This document shows positions 47,243-59,819 of a stretch of DNA of 64,000 bases, in pieces. The DNA is from Varanus komodoensis (Eukaryota; Chordata; Lepidosauria; Squamata; Varanidae). A model generated the notes under the pieces. That model searched no databases. It saw only the letters and a list, made by a program, of their open reading frames with translations, and had not been told where the DNA came from. The first letter of the stretch is position 1. The number at the start of each line of letters is the position of its first letter. The stretch lies in NCBI RefSeq assembly GCF_004798865.1, contig NW_025336598.1, forward strand, positions 37,292,769 through 37,356,768, in the 5' to 3' direction. The position numbers and the translations under genes were made by a program.

Positions 47243-50020
47243 CTAGCATGCACATTCAGCTCCGGTCCCCTGGTGCCAATAGCAGAGGATTTTGGAGTAC
47301 AGATCCAAAATCCCACCCTGTGGAACAAGATGACACACCCCAAAGGTAACCAGGTCCATTTATCACATTTTGAAGTGGAGCAATGCACAATACCAGCCCT
47401 AGAGCTGAGTCCTAAACATTACTAAATCCAGAGTTGTTGTTTTTTTAATGCACTATTGTTCAGCTCCCTCGAAATCCTCCAGTTCTAGTAATACCTGTTG
47501 CAGCAGGGAGATCTGGGTCTAGAATGTCCTGGTCTTGGGTTTCATTCTTACCTTTCCTTATACACTGAACTCAGTACTAATTGCTATAAATATGTGTAGG
47601 GGGGCAGAGAAGACTAGAAGGGAGAAAGGTAAACATGTGGATCAGGACTCTATAAGGTAAAATCTCCAGAAATTACCATTGGAAGATGCAGCTCCTTCCT
47701 GTGTGCTTAATTTTATATAGCAGATCACTGGAGGGCAAAATAGAGGTGTGATGTCTGCCACATCCACTGGCTTTGAAACAGCAGGGCAGTGCCATAAATT
47801 GTTCCTACAGAACTTTCAACTGTCTGGTCTGTCTGACACCATATTCCCCAAGAAACAGAAAATTGCCACATGCATCCTGACCCTAAGCACTGTAACTTTC
47901 TTGTGTGAATGTCATCTTTGCTTGTGAGGGTCCTAAGAGACATAGGCAACACTCATGTGTTGTACAGTTGCACTGGTTTATCATCGTGTCCCCTGTTGAT
48001 GTGTAAAGCAGACGTATGTCCCTGAACAAGTGCTTGGGATTCATAGGCTCAGGGTGTTTTAGAGAAATGTGCCGGCCCACATCTCTCTGCATTCATGGCA
48101 AGTTCATAAATGACTTGCTTCACAAATACGGAGCATCTTTGAGAGTGGGGAGGAAAGCATGGCAAATCAAAGTGGAGACAGCTTGGCTCAGATTAGGAGC
48201 ATTAGCTGAGCTGTCGATGCCAAGGGCACACTTATGATCATGCCACTTCATATGCTGGGCATGTAAATGGCATGGATAAGAGAACAGATGGTATCTGCCA
48301 CTGGACAAGAAGGGGCAATGAGGATGAAGGTTTCTCAAGAGGCTACAGCAGTGGAAAGATGGCTTTCATCAGCATTGTTTGCATGGAGAACAGGAAGAAA
48401 TGAAATAGTAGTTTAGTAGTCAACACATTTACATATTTGGGAGAACTAAGACTTGTTTTGAAGACCAGATTCTTTGCAGCGACAAGCAAGAACAAGAGAA
48501 GATTGGCTATGGGGGTTGGACCTAGAAATCTAAAATGAAAAATGTCCAGGAGCAGAACTGATATTAAACAGAACTGATATTTAAAATAAGTAGTGGAGAG
48601 GTCACAAGATGCATGATATAGCCAGTCTTCATTTAAAGGTCACAGGACACTGCAGTGATAAATAGAGATGGTACTGGGTGAATGAAGCAGGGGTCTTGCT
48701 ACTCTTGCAGCCATTGGAAACGAGAATAACATCAGCATAGCTTGGTTGGGATCCTATAGGCCTCCAGCAGCAATGCTGGAGAAAGGATGACAACATACAC
48801 TAAATAAAAGAGGACTTAGAAAGGGCACGAGACACTTCCTCCAGGGGTTGTGGCAACAGTCTCAAGAATGCTGCCCGTGCCCCACAACAGCATGGCATAG
48901 AAGAAGACACTCCAAGCCATGAAGATGCCTGCATGGAAGATGGTGACAGCACAGAAGCATCTTGTGCAGGGGTTGGCTTCTTTTAGAGAAAGAACTAATC
49001 GGTGAATTGTAACCGGTGTGCCTCAATAACTTTGCCTTGTCCCAGCACAGGCCCGCATGCCCACCCACGCTCCCCAGCACCAGCAGCAAACTGGAAGACA
49101 TGCCCATGCCTTCAGCAGTGCCAGCGCCTCTGTGCAAGCATCAGGTGCTCGGGGCCTGCAGTGCTTCAGAGCTGCTTGCAGAGAAAATTGAATCTTCTTG
49201 CGGCACCCCCAAAAAAATTCAGCCTGCACACGCCCACTGTTTTACTGACCATCACAAAGGGCTGGCAAGATGGAGAAGCAGGACATGCTTGGAAAGTGGG
49301 ATGTTCAGGAAGCAGCGCTTCAAGTCCCCCTGAAGGAGATAATAACTCTTTTTATGGGAGAATGCGTTGCTTGGAGTGCTGAGCTGGGGACCTGTGAGGC
49401 AGTGCAAAGCCCCACTGGGGGGAATGGAGTCCTCTTCTTTGCGTCTGGCCAAAGCACTAACGGCAGAAGCAAAAGAGAGGGAGCAAGCAGGGCGAGAGCC
49501 CAGTTCTGTAACTGCTCAGCTGCAGCTGCCGCCAGGGCACATGGGAGGAGGGCCGCTGCTCACCCCGCCGTTACCACCCCACACATCCAGGCAGTGACAC
49601 GGAATGGAGCACACACCATAGAAAGTTTCCTGAAAGGCCGTTTTGCCCAAGTATCTTTTCTCTGCAGGATTCCTTGGTTACTATATTTTTCCACAGATTG
49701 CCCCCCCTACAGACTCAGAAATGAATTGTTTCATGAAAATTAATTAGTAACAGAATGAATAATGGATCTGATACCAGTCAAATCTAAGATCAAAGTCTAA
49801 TTAACTTTTTCAAGTGACTATCTCTAGAAAGCTCATATAGTTGTTTGCATAGCTCCTCGGGCTTGCTGAGCTTAATATGCCTGCCGTTTTCAGGGCCTTC
49901 ATTTCAGTCCCTCCTCCTCCTCCCCTCTTAACCCCTAAACAGTGTGAGGAGAGTACATGCTATTGAGATGTCATATTTTAAACATTTCCAGGTATCCCAA
50001 TAAAGCAATTTCCATTTACA
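47243..50020. other. unique DNA, no gene recognised
   Basis: No exon or named repeat was recognised. The 157-codon plus-strand frame at 49270-49740 is the second longest open frame of the window. It overlaps other open frames, sits in GC-richer sequence with some CpGs (49490-49610) and shows no known domain. The segment 49715-49800 is AT-rich, with ATTAATTAGTAACAGAATG and GTCTAATTAACTTTTTC, as in conserved non-coding elements. Confidence 0.4.
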
Positions 50021-50300
50021 CCACAATCTCATACATGTCTAAATCAAAAGTAAGCCACATGGAGTCCAATAGACCTCGTTCCCAAGAAACCATGTGTAAG
50101 ATTGGACTGTTATGCAGAAATCCTATACACACTTATGTGGGCCTAAGGCCCATTGAACTCACTGGTGCTTATTACTAAGTAGATACATAGAGGGTTCTAC
50201 TCTTAGGCTGCTGTCCTAGACTGACTTTTCCGGTAATGAGCCCTACTGAATCCAGTGGATCTTACCAGAACAGAGAAACAGAGACATATAGGACTATGCT
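50021..50300. repeat. three consecutive family C palindromic repeats
   Basis: Three copies follow each other. The first (about 50021-50108) has CAATCTCATACATGTCTAAA then CATGGAGTCCAATAGACCTC and CAAGAAACCATGTGTAAGAT. The second (about 50113-50195) has AATCCTATACACACTTATGT, GGCCCATTGAACTCACTGG and ATTACTAAGTAGATACATAG. The third (about 50206-50300) has GCTGTCCTAGACTGACTTTT, CCCTACTGAATCCAGTGGAT and ATATAGGACTATGCTG. Each copy is self-complementary around a central CCATTGAACTCACTGG-like core. Confidence 0.7.
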
Positions 50301-52359
50301 GTAAGCATGCCTTTTTATTTCCCCTACTGCCATTCAAACATAGTTTCTCTTTGAATATGCCACGTGTACAATGACCAGTACAGAGGACAATTCTCAACTG
50401 AAAGACACTATGCTCTGTTTTGAAGATCTCTTCTATTTCAAGGCGTGTGTAGCTAACAGATGAAGAAGCATCCAAAGGAGGAGCTATGCCTTGAAGTCAT
50501 CCTTCAGCACACGCACATCTGACAGACAGGCACACTGTCCCAAGCCAAGTTTCCCCTTATTCATTTCAAGCAACAAACAGTCTTTTTGCAAAATAGTTCT
50601 TGATTTTTAATCCACAGCTAATAAACTGTAGCTACTGAAAGACAAGTCTCTGTTCATGGATAAAGTGCTTTGTTAAATCCAACCTAGAAACTATTTGCAA
50701 AACCCCTCCTCTTCAGTAACCCCAGGCTGCACCCCTCTGGGTGGTCTCCTCTGGAGAAGGACAAGCCTCCTGCACAGACCAGTCTGTGTCATGGGGCCAG
50801 GGAGTGGACTAGGCATGGGAGAACACAGTGGTTTCCCTCCTCCCTTGTCTGCTCCCTTCACTTCCAAGCCCTGACTGTTCTCATGGTCTACCTGAGCACC
50901 TGAAGACACAGCCTTGAGATAACCTCACCCATTTCTGCCATCTTGATTCCCACACACCCCGCTTCCTAGTTGTCACAGTCCTCATATAAAAGCGGCCATG
51001 CAGCCCTGCCCCTGGAAAGCGCACCAAGAATAACTGCCTTGTCCATTCCCAACACACACAAGTGACCCAGTCACAGTTTCCCACACTAGGGTGAGATGGA
51101 CTATATTTGCATTTCCATTGTAATAACTATTTCTCAATTTGGAGGTCTAGATGCATGTATACAGTCTTATGCAAATGGTTGTCCTCTATTTTTTCAACCT
51201 GCCACCTGAGTTACGGGATTCTTGGCAGAGCTGTCACTGCCCCGCGACCGGCTGCAGAACTAATGAGGCTCCCGTGCGCTTTTGCGGAGGTGGGCCAAGG
51301 CATGGGAGGACACGGTGGTTTGTGACTCACAACTGACATGAACAGGAGTGTTACAACTCATGCCAGCTCTTTTTTTAGCATGAGTTTATGCTAGCATGGA
51401 GACTGTGTCTGAATCCTAAGAGAACTTAGGATTCCTGCAAAACCTCGCCCTTCCCATGGGACCGTCCTGATGCCACCAATTGCTGTTTTGCCCTGGGTCG
51501 GGCTTCATGGGTATAATGGTATGTAGACATATTCCTGGAGATGTGCTAGAATAAGATCCCCAGCTTCTGCAAATCTACACGACTATTAGTACAAGACTGT
51601 TTCTCAACATCTTAAGGCTCTGCAACCAAAATGGTTTAAACATGGGCTTGCACTATAAAGGCATTTTTACATGGCCTCTTCCAGAAAATAATGTGTGTGT
51701 GTGTTATCCAGCTAGAATGTTCTGTGCCATTCTTCTAAAGGTACACCAGACGTTTTACAACAGGAATGCAAATCCTCAAGCCTGGGAGTCATTTGCTGGT
51801 TGCCCAGTTTTCATGCAGCTTTTTCTTCTTCTAAAGGTTGAGATACCTTTCTGCCATAACTGGCAGCAAGAAATTTAAGTTAAAATATGCTGGCCTTCTT
51901 GGTCCTGCCCTCTTGTCTTTAGCCCCACCCACCACTGAAAATCACCCCACACACACACACATGCACACGCATGCACAATTTCTCCAAAATGAAATTTGGT
52001 GATTGGATTAATGGAAGTTCAATACACCTGAGTTACCCATTTTTGTCCTAAGGTCAACCAATCCGCATAAATGAAGAAAGTGCTCCAAAGCTCTAGCGAT
52101 ATATTTTCTTGAATACCATGTGATTCTTGTTCTGCGACTAATGAAAAATAAACTCGTGTTAGTGCTTAGGCTTAGGAGTATAATTGGAACACAGCAGATG
52201 GTGAAAATTTTGTTTTAAATATATGCTGTTAAAGTAAACGATTCCGCCAAGTAATAGATTTATTATTCACAGTGCATATGGTAGCATTTTTAAAACAGTC
52301 AAATGCATTTTAAGGAAACATTTTCATTTTTGGATGAAAACTGTGCTGTCTAAATAGAA
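50301..52359. other. unique DNA, nothing recognised
   Basis: No gene or named repeat was recognised except short AC runs near 51948-51960. Frames do not exceed 90 codons. Confidence 0.45.
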
Positions 52360-52465
52360 CTTATTTATTTTTTGTTTGTTTATTGTCTTATGCAGTTTTA
52401 TACTGCCTTTCGTGTCCCAGAAAGGTTTAAATGTGGTTAAATTTAACAATCCTTTTCAAAAGGCT
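52360..52465 (-). mobile_element. L2-type LINE 3' tail
   Basis: CTTATTTATTTTTTGTTTGT, TATACTGCCTTTCGTGTCCC and AGAAAGGTTTAAATGTGG is the antisense view of the L2-type tail. No ORF sequence remains. Confidence 0.55.
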
Positions 52466-53454
52466 TAACTTTTAAAAAACATGTACGTACATATACTTTT
52501 ATTGTAATATTTTTGTTAAAAATGCAAAATGTACAGATTCAATTCCAAATATTTTCCCTCTTCCCACCCCAATTAATCTGAAACAGGAAGAAACCAGATA
52601 AAGAATATAAAAAATGAGCTGAACTAATACAAATGGAATTTAGAATATTTATCCAAACCATAATGTTCCTTATTAGATGGCTTGGTAAAATTAAGATGTC
52701 CAAAACAGCACACACATAAACACAGCATCTCAACTCGCCTGCTTTCTGCACTGCATTAGCACTAATTCAGATAATTACTGTTCTGAGAATGAAATACAGT
52801 TCTAATCCTTTTCTAATGGCCCTAATTTTAGCAAAAAAATCAGAGAGAAAAACATATTCAAAAGCTTGCTTCATATTTAATGGGCATTTTTTCCAGCAGG
52901 CCAAGTCAAATAAAAATCCATTTGATACAGGAGGCAAAGAATTTAGGTACAGCAGGCAAAGAAACTACACATTATATTTTTCCTTGCAGTTAAAACTATA
53001 GTTTCAGTCCAGTTAAATTCCTCATAGCCCAATGTATCACAGCACAGTCATCCGAGCAGAGCTGCGCAGGGAAGGTGTGGTCGAGCCATGCCTGGGGTCA
53101 GCACCTGGGGACTCGGTAGCCAAGCAAGGGCCACTGTGAATCCCATTCCAGGTCCACCATTGAGGTTCTTCTGAAGCTTTGACCTTGGCTAGGTAGTTAT
53201 CCCCATACACCCCATCTTCATTTTCCACCATGGACCTCCCGTTCCATTGCTCCAACAGCATCCAGCCACCCAGCATCCCTGTCCCCACGAAAGCAGCCCC
53301 AGAGAGGCGTGCGCCAACCCCATGTGCAGATGTGAAGGGTTGGCACAAAGCTGAAGCTGACCCTGTATGCCGTTCCCATTCTTTTCCGTGAAAACTTTGC
53401 TTAGGAGCATCATGGTGAATGCACCCTTCGCCACAGCTTAGAATTCAGCTCCCA
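52466..53454. other. unique DNA, nothing recognised
   Basis: No gene was recognised. The left 300 bp is AT-rich; 53040-53440 is more GC-rich, with a 103-codon minus-strand frame that has no known domain. Confidence 0.4.
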
Positions 53455-53975
53455 TGTATTTATTTATATTTCCATTTCTATGCCGCTCATTACTTTAAAA
53501 AGTTCCCTATGTGGCTTGCAAAACCATAAAAATATTTAATTTTACATTTACATTACATTTTTAAATCTAAAACAATGTAAAATTTTAAAAATCTTAAAAT
53601 TTTAAAAATCAAATATAATCATAAAACAGGAACATCAGATAGGTGGAAGGGAGTCAGGATCAATTAAAATAGATATTAAAAAGGTACTCTTTCACCCGGC
53701 GCCAAAATGAAAACAGCGATGGTGCCAGGCAAATTTCCCTTGGGAGTTTATTCCAGAGATGGGGAACAACCACTGAAAAGGCCCTTTTCCTATTCGCCAA
53801 TGGTCTAGTTCAAACACCTAACATGGGAAAGTCTTCAAGTAGCTGCCAACTCAAGATTTTTCAGGCATTTCTTTGCCCAGAATCAGAGAAGTATGTTTCA
53901 TCTCAAAGTTAACAAACCACTCCTAGCAGTTTTTGTCTCCCTTGGGGGATAAAATGGAGTGGTATGGCTCATCCA
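53455..53975 (-). mobile_element. L2-type LINE 3' region
   Basis: The tail is at the left (TATTTATTTATATTTCCATT, then TATGCCGCTCATTAC). The ORF2 end lies to the right in antisense: TATTCCAGAGATGGGGAACA and CACTGAAAAGGCCCTTTTCC near 53771. The centre (53530-53620) is very AT-rich, with repeated AAATTTTAAAAATC units. Confidence 0.7.
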
Positions 53976-55269
53976 AAAGCAGGACCACCCCAAAATACTG
54001 GGCAGTACAAGAGGGGTTGCGCAGAACAATACATTATTGCTGGAAGACCCACCCATCCCGCCACTATGAGGATTACGGCTAAGCTCAAAAAGAACAGAGA
54101 TGCTTGAGGGAGATGGCAGAAGAAGGCCTCACCTCAGGGGACTCCCTATCTGTGAATCCTCCCTCTTCTACGCCACATGGTTCCACTGTGCTTCTGGCAG
54201 CGGGAAAAGGTCTCCTCGCTCCCCAGCCTGCAAGGATCCCGCACATGAGGCATCTAGAATGACTGATTACATTTTAAACCATGCGCTCCTTCTTTTTGCT
54301 AAAGCAGAGGAAAATGAGAAAGGCCGTTATAACATTCCTAACAATTCAATTAGAAATCCGATGCCAGCTGCTGTGTTATTAAGAACTGTTTTAATTAACA
54401 GGACTAGTCCCACAAAGGCTGTGTTTGCAAAACTCTTCAGGGAGCAAGCTCCTTCCACAAAAGGATTTTTTTGTGGGGGTGGGATGCTGGGAAAACTTAC
54501 TCTAAATACAGACATTGCATATTGCTCCTCACTTGCTTCCCATCGAATTTATTTTGTCAGGGAAAAGTGGAGATAGGACTAATCAGTCGCTGCATCTTGA
54601 CCTCTGGTTTTTCCATGGCACCTGTAAACAAAGCCACAATTTCACTATATGCAACTCGTTGGGGTGCCCATCCACCAGGCAGTAAACATGGCAGTGGAGT
54701 GCAGGCAGCGTGGCGAGGCCCTGTAGCTGCAACTCGGGGGGAAAGAGCGCAAATGCTGCTGCGGCTTGCTTAGGCGTACATAGAATTTAAACGAAGGATG
54801 CGCTTGAGAGCAGCCCTGGCAGTGCAGCACTATCAATATCTGCAGCCTTGAACAATAGGGAACCAGGCGGGGGTGAAGGCAGCATTGCAGAGCTTATTTG
54901 TAAACCCAGTTATAATTTTTTCATTAACTCTGTGATTATGGAACATCCATCATGGAAAGAATGGAAATAAGGATTGATGGTGGGCATCGCAGCATGCCGT
55001 CCTGCAGCTGGAAAGCGACACCTGTGGTGGGCCAGCTGTTTTGCAGGGTGCAGCAATTGGAGGCATTTAAGGTTCCCCAAGCAGGGAGCTTGTTTACAAG
55101 CCAGAATCATGACAGGAGGAGGAAGGATTTAAGAAAGAAAACAGTCAGTGTCAGGGAAGCAACAGAACTCTCAGGACTTGGGCTGCGGTTTTCTTAAAAT
55201 ATGTTTATGCATTTTACAAACAGGTATTACTATTCCACAAGTTTGACTTTCATGCCTCTAGCCCTAGGC
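53976..55269. other. unique DNA with a possible conserved non-coding block
   Basis: No gene was recognised. The 158-codon plus frame at 54100-54573 has no known domain. The subsegment 54250-54470 is repeat-free and rich in homeodomain-like cores (GAACTGTTTTAATTAACAGG near 54384; CAATTCAATTAGAAATCC near 54342), a texture typical of vertebrate conserved non-coding elements. This is a suggestion only. Confidence 0.3.
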
Positions 55270-55420
55270 ACACAAATACAGGCACCAAGAATCCTCGGAG
55301 TTGGAGTCTGGTGAAGGCAGCATCTTCAAAGAGCTACCATTCCCAGGTTTCTCAGGAGAATAACCACTAACTAAGCCAATTGGGAGTTGTGGTGTCCATG
55401 TATCCGTACAGTGACATTAT
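55270..55420. repeat. palindromic MITE-like repeat
   Basis: GAATCCTCGGAGTTGGAGTC, AGAGCTACCATTCCCAGG near 55332 and CAATTGGGAGTTGTGGTGTC near 55378 resemble a reptile palindromic repeat around 'acaattcccagagttc...ctgggaattgtag'. The arms are partly complementary. Confidence 0.5.
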
Positions 55421-55429
55421 TGTGTTGTG

Positions 55430-55495
55430 GTAGACCATTTAGAGAGCTTCAGCTCTTGCGCAGTATAGAAATGACATAGCATAACATAAAGCATA
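55430..55495 (+). mobile_element. L2-type LINE 3' tail
   Basis: TTTAGAGAGCTTCAGCTCTT and GCGCAGTATAGAAATGACAT match the L2-type tail phrase 'agagagcttcggctattgggcggtatagaaatg'. Only the last 60 bp are present. Confidence 0.6.
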
Positions 55496-55499
55496 GCAT

Positions 55500-55789
55500 T
55501 CCCCTTCTGGGAATATCAACACAAGAGACTTAAAATGAGTTAATAGCCATACCTTCACAACCAGGTGGATAGCCATAGGGTTTATGAAGTCATATTTTCA
55601 TTTTTATTTCCTTTTCTTTTGGAATAATGTCAGTGGAAAGGCACATAAATGAACATCTATGGATTATATTTTATTTATTTTGTTTTAGGAATGCTTCATG
55701 AGCAAAAATTCAACCTCAATCCTGAATAGAGGCTCCCCACTGAAAAATCAGTGTGCATTTTGATGCAACTCAAATATTTGGCCACCTAG
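55500..55789. other. unique AT-rich DNA
   Basis: No gene or named repeat was recognised. Confidence 0.4.
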
Positions 55790-56012
55790 TGAGAAGAACA
55801 ACTCATTGGAGAAGACATGATGCTGGGAACAATTGATGGCAAAAGGAGAAGGGGACAGCAGAGGATGACGTGGCTAGATGGGGTCACTGGGGCGGTGGGT
55901 GTGGGCTTGGGTGGACTCCAAGGGATGGTGGAGGACAGGAGAGCCTGGAGGAATGTTGTCCATGGGGTCATGATGAGTTGGGCACGACTTTGCAAATAAA
56001 ACAAATTGTAAC
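55790..56012 (+). mobile_element. RTE-BovB LINE 3' end
   Basis: The frame 55817-55996 reads MMLGTIDGKRRRGQQRMTWLDGV, then EDRRAWRNVVHGVMMSWARL, the extreme C terminus of BovB ORF2 (LMLGKIEGRRRRGRQRMRWLDGI...DREAWRAAVHGVAKSRTRL). It ends in CATGATGAGTTGGGCACGAC, close to the BovB terminal phrase. It belongs to a different subfamily from the copy at 4530 and is only 220 bp long. Confidence 0.88.
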
Positions 56013-57429
56013 CACCATGTAGCCTCCAATGGCGTTTTAATCCAGCAGAGGTTTCTGTGAATCCATAGAAGCTGATTCTCCTTTCCTTCTGCTGCCTCCT
56101 CTCAGATATGCTTCCAAGGCTACCTGGAACAACTTTAAAAATTGCACTTGTCAGTGCAAGGGAGAAAAGGAATGTGCAAGCCCATCTCCCTTCCCCTTCT
56201 GGTCAAGGAAGCCTCCTCTGGATCAAACAACATTCTGCAAATAGGTCACGCCTTGAAGGCCTCATGCTTTGTCCCTAACAAGGCAACAACAGTACAACAA
56301 CCTCAGGATAGGCACAAGATCACAGGTGATCCTGCATCACTTCCTATCTGGGCTGGAATGGAGAGATAATCTGTTGAATTACTGCATGGAGGGTAACCCT
56401 GATCCTCCCCTCCATCTTCAAAAGCCGAAGCTATGGGAACCCTTCCAAGAGCATCCATGCAGTGGAAAATGTGAGCACCGAAGCTTGCAGGACCTGCTTT
56501 ACATTTATAATACCAGCACAGATCATTCAAAAGTGCCTATGCAATTGCAGGCAATGAGCCTGCAAGGAGATGTTGTGACCCTATTATTTAAAATCCTACT
56601 GAATTTCTAGAGTGCTCCTTCAAAGAGCACCTAGAATCTCAACAGACTTCTGGTTCCTTAAGTCTCTTCTTTGACCACACATGTACATTTGAATACATGT
56701 GCATGAAAGTGTGTCTGTTGTATGAGTATGATGCCTAGTGATGCTGCTAAATATTGTAATGAGTTAACCCTTTATTGTAATGAGTAAACATCACCTTACC
56801 CTTTCAAGGAGCTGCCCAGCATTTGAAGAACTCACCATTCTGTTCAGAATTGTCTATAGGCTTTTGAACATGTCAACCTGAACCTAAAGGGTACTATGCG
56901 CCGAGTGCATTGAATTAACCCTTCCTTTGCTTACAGAAGAGATGTGAGATGCACTGGTGTGATTGGATCACCACTGCTCATACAATATTTCCTCTTATTT
57001 TGTTTGGTAAGTAAACTTGTACTTTATTTCCTGCTGCTGGTGAGTGGAGCATTCCTATGAGAAGCCACAGAAAAATAGCGAGTCAATAAGGTGGCACATA
57101 ATGTAGTGACAGATAACTTGATGTGTTCCAGGTGTTTTCAAACAAGAGTTCCTAAGGTACTACATATGCACCAAAGCTCAGTTGCATGTAGTGGAAGTTG
57201 CATGTAATGGAAGGGGAAACTTTCCTCCAAGCTCATATGGGTGAGTCCATTATCATGTGAAGGTCTAATGAACTCACCCAGGGCAAGTTTGTGCATCACT
57301 AGCTATGGCCCACCTAATGTGCATCTCCCTCATCATACCTTTCCTTTACAGATGGAGAGGGCAAACTTCAGGCTTGCCGTAGTTCCTTTACTAGGATTTT
57401 TCTGCTAAGGTTCTTGTCCTAGGAATGTA
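56013..57429. other. unique DNA, nothing recognised
   Basis: No gene or named repeat was recognised. The 113-codon plus frame at 56269-56607 has no known domain. Confidence 0.45.
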
Positions 57430-57588
57430 CCTCTGTTGAAGCACATCATTGGTCCATCTACCAGAGTAATGTCAACTCTGTCTGACAGAAGCTCTCCGAG
57501 GTTTCCAGCAGGATTTTTTCCAGCCCTTGTTGAAGATGCCAGAGATTGAGCCCGGGACTGTCTCTGTCCAAAGCAGGTGCTCCACACT
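57430..57588 (-). repeat. tRNA-derived SINE, family B
   Basis: On the plus strand, CATCATTGGTCCATCTACCA, CAGAAGCTCTCCGAGGTTTC, GAGATTGAGCCCGGGACTG and CCAAAGCAGGTGCTCCA occur in the order of this family's antisense consensus. The antisense B box is near 57544-57555. This is the best family B copy in the window. Confidence 0.75.
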
Positions 57589-58046
57589 GTTCCGGTCGGC
57601 CTTGCTCCAGGTCCTGAGATCCAAGCCTGTTGTAAGATAGTGGTTCAGGCAGAAGAACACACACTGAAAACTGAGTAATAAGTTGGCTCAGAGCGCAAAG
57701 GCGAGATTAGTACCAGAACAAAGCACATCAGACTTTCACGCAAAAATTCACCCCACCTTTCCCCAAAGCATTATTTTTGGCAGCTTGATTTAAGAAAGAA
57801 GAGCTTTTAGTCATTACTCTAATTAAAATACTGGAAGTCAGAAATTCTTGTTGGTCTACTGCAGACCAATCACCCAGGCATCCATTGATAGATTCTGATC
57901 TACCTTCTACCTGCTGTACTATATACTGCACAGTTATAGTTGATATAGTTGCTGGTATATATCATGTTTTCAGTTGCAACAGAATCTTTTCTTCTCCGAG
58001 GCTATGGTAAAGATGAACAATCACTACCTTCTCATGATATAATTTG
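57589..58046. other. unique DNA, nothing recognised
   Basis: No gene or named repeat was recognised. Confidence 0.4.
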
Positions 58047-58330
58047 TTGTCATGTGCCATCAAGCTGCCTCCCACTTATGGTAACCCTCTGAATGAATGT
58101 CATCCGACATGTCCTGCCCTGCTCAGCTCTTGCAAGCTCAAGGCTGTAGCAACACTTTAGTTCAGGTCCAGTGCACTTTAGTTTGCTCACATCAAGTACT
58201 GCAATGCTTAAACGTGCCCGTTCTTGCTCTCCAGTTTGCCTCGATCCATTCCTCTCATGTTCCATGTTCCAAGTGTTGTGGAACATCAGACTTTCCTTTC
58301 ACCTCTGTGCAGGTCAGCCAGAGATCCTTT
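58047..58330 (-). mobile_element. RTE-BovB LINE 3' end, antisense
   Basis: TTGTTGTCATGTGCCATCAA then CTCCCACTTATGGTAACCCT at 58070 is the antisense of the BovB terminal phrase (ggtcgccataagtcg...gacttgacggcac). It is followed by TGCCCTGCTCAGCTCTTGCA, which corresponds to the end of ORF2. The rest to about 58330 is probably part of the same element, but the frame is gone. Confidence 0.7.
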
Positions 58331-58680
58331 TGGCTTGATCTAGCTGCAACATTAGCAACAGCACTATTCAGACTTGTCCTTTGCATTTCCTCAGTTTTCC
58401 TCAGCATGCTAACATGTGCATCCAAAAGAGGGTATTATATCATACAGATCTAATAGCTGGGACCCTGGCCTCCTACAGCTGTGATGTGTATCTTACAGGA
58501 ATCAAGGGATTGTGTGTCAATCTAGTACTTTAAACACCATTTTGAAACACTTTAGTGCCTGAACCCTTTAATGTCTTGTAGATTTTCTAGTGGTGAACCT
58601 GGGCTTTTAGAAAATTCTCACAGAGAAATCTCATCTACTCTGGCACAATCTGCTCATAAAAAGGTGTGATAGAATGACTC
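58331..58680. other. unique DNA, nothing recognised
   Basis: No gene or named repeat was recognised. Confidence 0.4.
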
Positions 58681-58684
58681 TCAG

Positions 58685-58765
58685 ACTATTTATTTATTTA
58701 TTTATTAAAACATTTCTATGCCGCCCCTTGCCGAGGCCTCGGGGCGGCTTACAACATCAACAGAC
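58685..58765 (-). mobile_element. L2-type LINE 3' tail, well preserved
   Basis: A (TTTA)n run at 58687-58706 is followed by CATTTCTATGCCGCCCCTTG and GGCCTCGGGGCGGCTTACAAC. The CCGCCCC and GGGGCGG halves pair as a hairpin typical of this tail. CpGs are retained, so this may be one of the younger insertions. Confidence 0.8.
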
Positions 58766-59819
58766 TAGACCTTTGATCCATCCAATCAGTTTCATCTCAT
58801 CTTTCCCATGTCTCAGAGAGGAACTTTTCCTAGCAGGAGTCTTTTAACTAGAGATAACAGAGTTAGAATTTGGGAATTTCTGAATATAAAGTATTGACTC
58901 CTCCATTCAGCATGAGCTTCCCTCATTCAGCAGCCTCTTACATTGCTGCCCTTGTGTCTCGCAAAGTGAAAAGTCATGTTAGAAGTGGTGACATCCAAGA
59001 GACATGCATTATTTCTGGCACTGTGCCAAGGACACAGAAAAATCTGGGATCAGCAACAGCAATTTCTGGATTATATATTGTACACTAAAGAAGTAGATAT
59101 CTCAGCAAAAGGAAGGCAACACCCATCATTGCCACTCACCTTTTCACTGACTGTGTTGGGTCGCTATTGACTGATCGAGTAGTTACCATCAACCAGGTAA
59201 CTGATGGAGAATAGCAGAGCCAGTGTAACTTCAGAGAAGATAACGGGCCATATTTTAGCATCATAGTTCCATAAAGTACATCCCCATTCATGTTTTCTTC
59301 CTTTCTGCTCTTCTCCTGGCTCAATTATGAAAGGTGGGATAAAAATTATGGGGGAGCAATGAAATGCTTTGGTTTGGGGGAGAACATTTTGTTGTATTCT
59401 TCTTGCTTTGCCCTTTCTTCCAGGTCCACTCATTTCAGGGATTCGTATCAGTAAAATTGTTCCCATCACCATCTCAAAACAAGGTAAGGAAGTTGTCAAG
59501 AATTTCATTCCTGCTTTGTGCTCTAATAAAAGAACTCAGTTTTCTTTCTGTGCCCCAACTGTGTAACAGTAATAATTGGTTAAGATGAAATGGTGCATCG
59601 TACTGTAGTCACTGGCCCCTATGAACCCTTTTTGTTTGCTTGATTTTTATTCTGTCTTACAAAGAAAAACCAAACTATAACTTGATGGGAACAATAAAAT
59701 AAGACAAAGCAAGCTGAAATGTATAGGTTTTTGGATAGGATTTGGATAATGCTAATTACATACATGTAGTATCTCCCGATCTATTAATGTATTATATAAT
59801 TTTAACTACTGCTGTTAAA
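58766..59819. other. unique DNA, nothing recognised
   Basis: No gene was recognised. A 114-codon minus-strand frame at 59164-59508 has no known domain. The last 200 bp before the L1 relic are AT-rich and may include its 3' untranslated region. Confidence 0.4.

Noticed and set aside
49270-49743. 157-codon plus-strand frame
   Set aside because: Overlaps other open frames on both strands in GC-rich sequence, has no domain or homologue I recognise, and no splice or start context; kept as unique DNA.
50021-50300. CRISPR-like array
   Set aside because: The three units are diverged interspersed palindromes without constant repeats or unique spacers, in a vertebrate genome.
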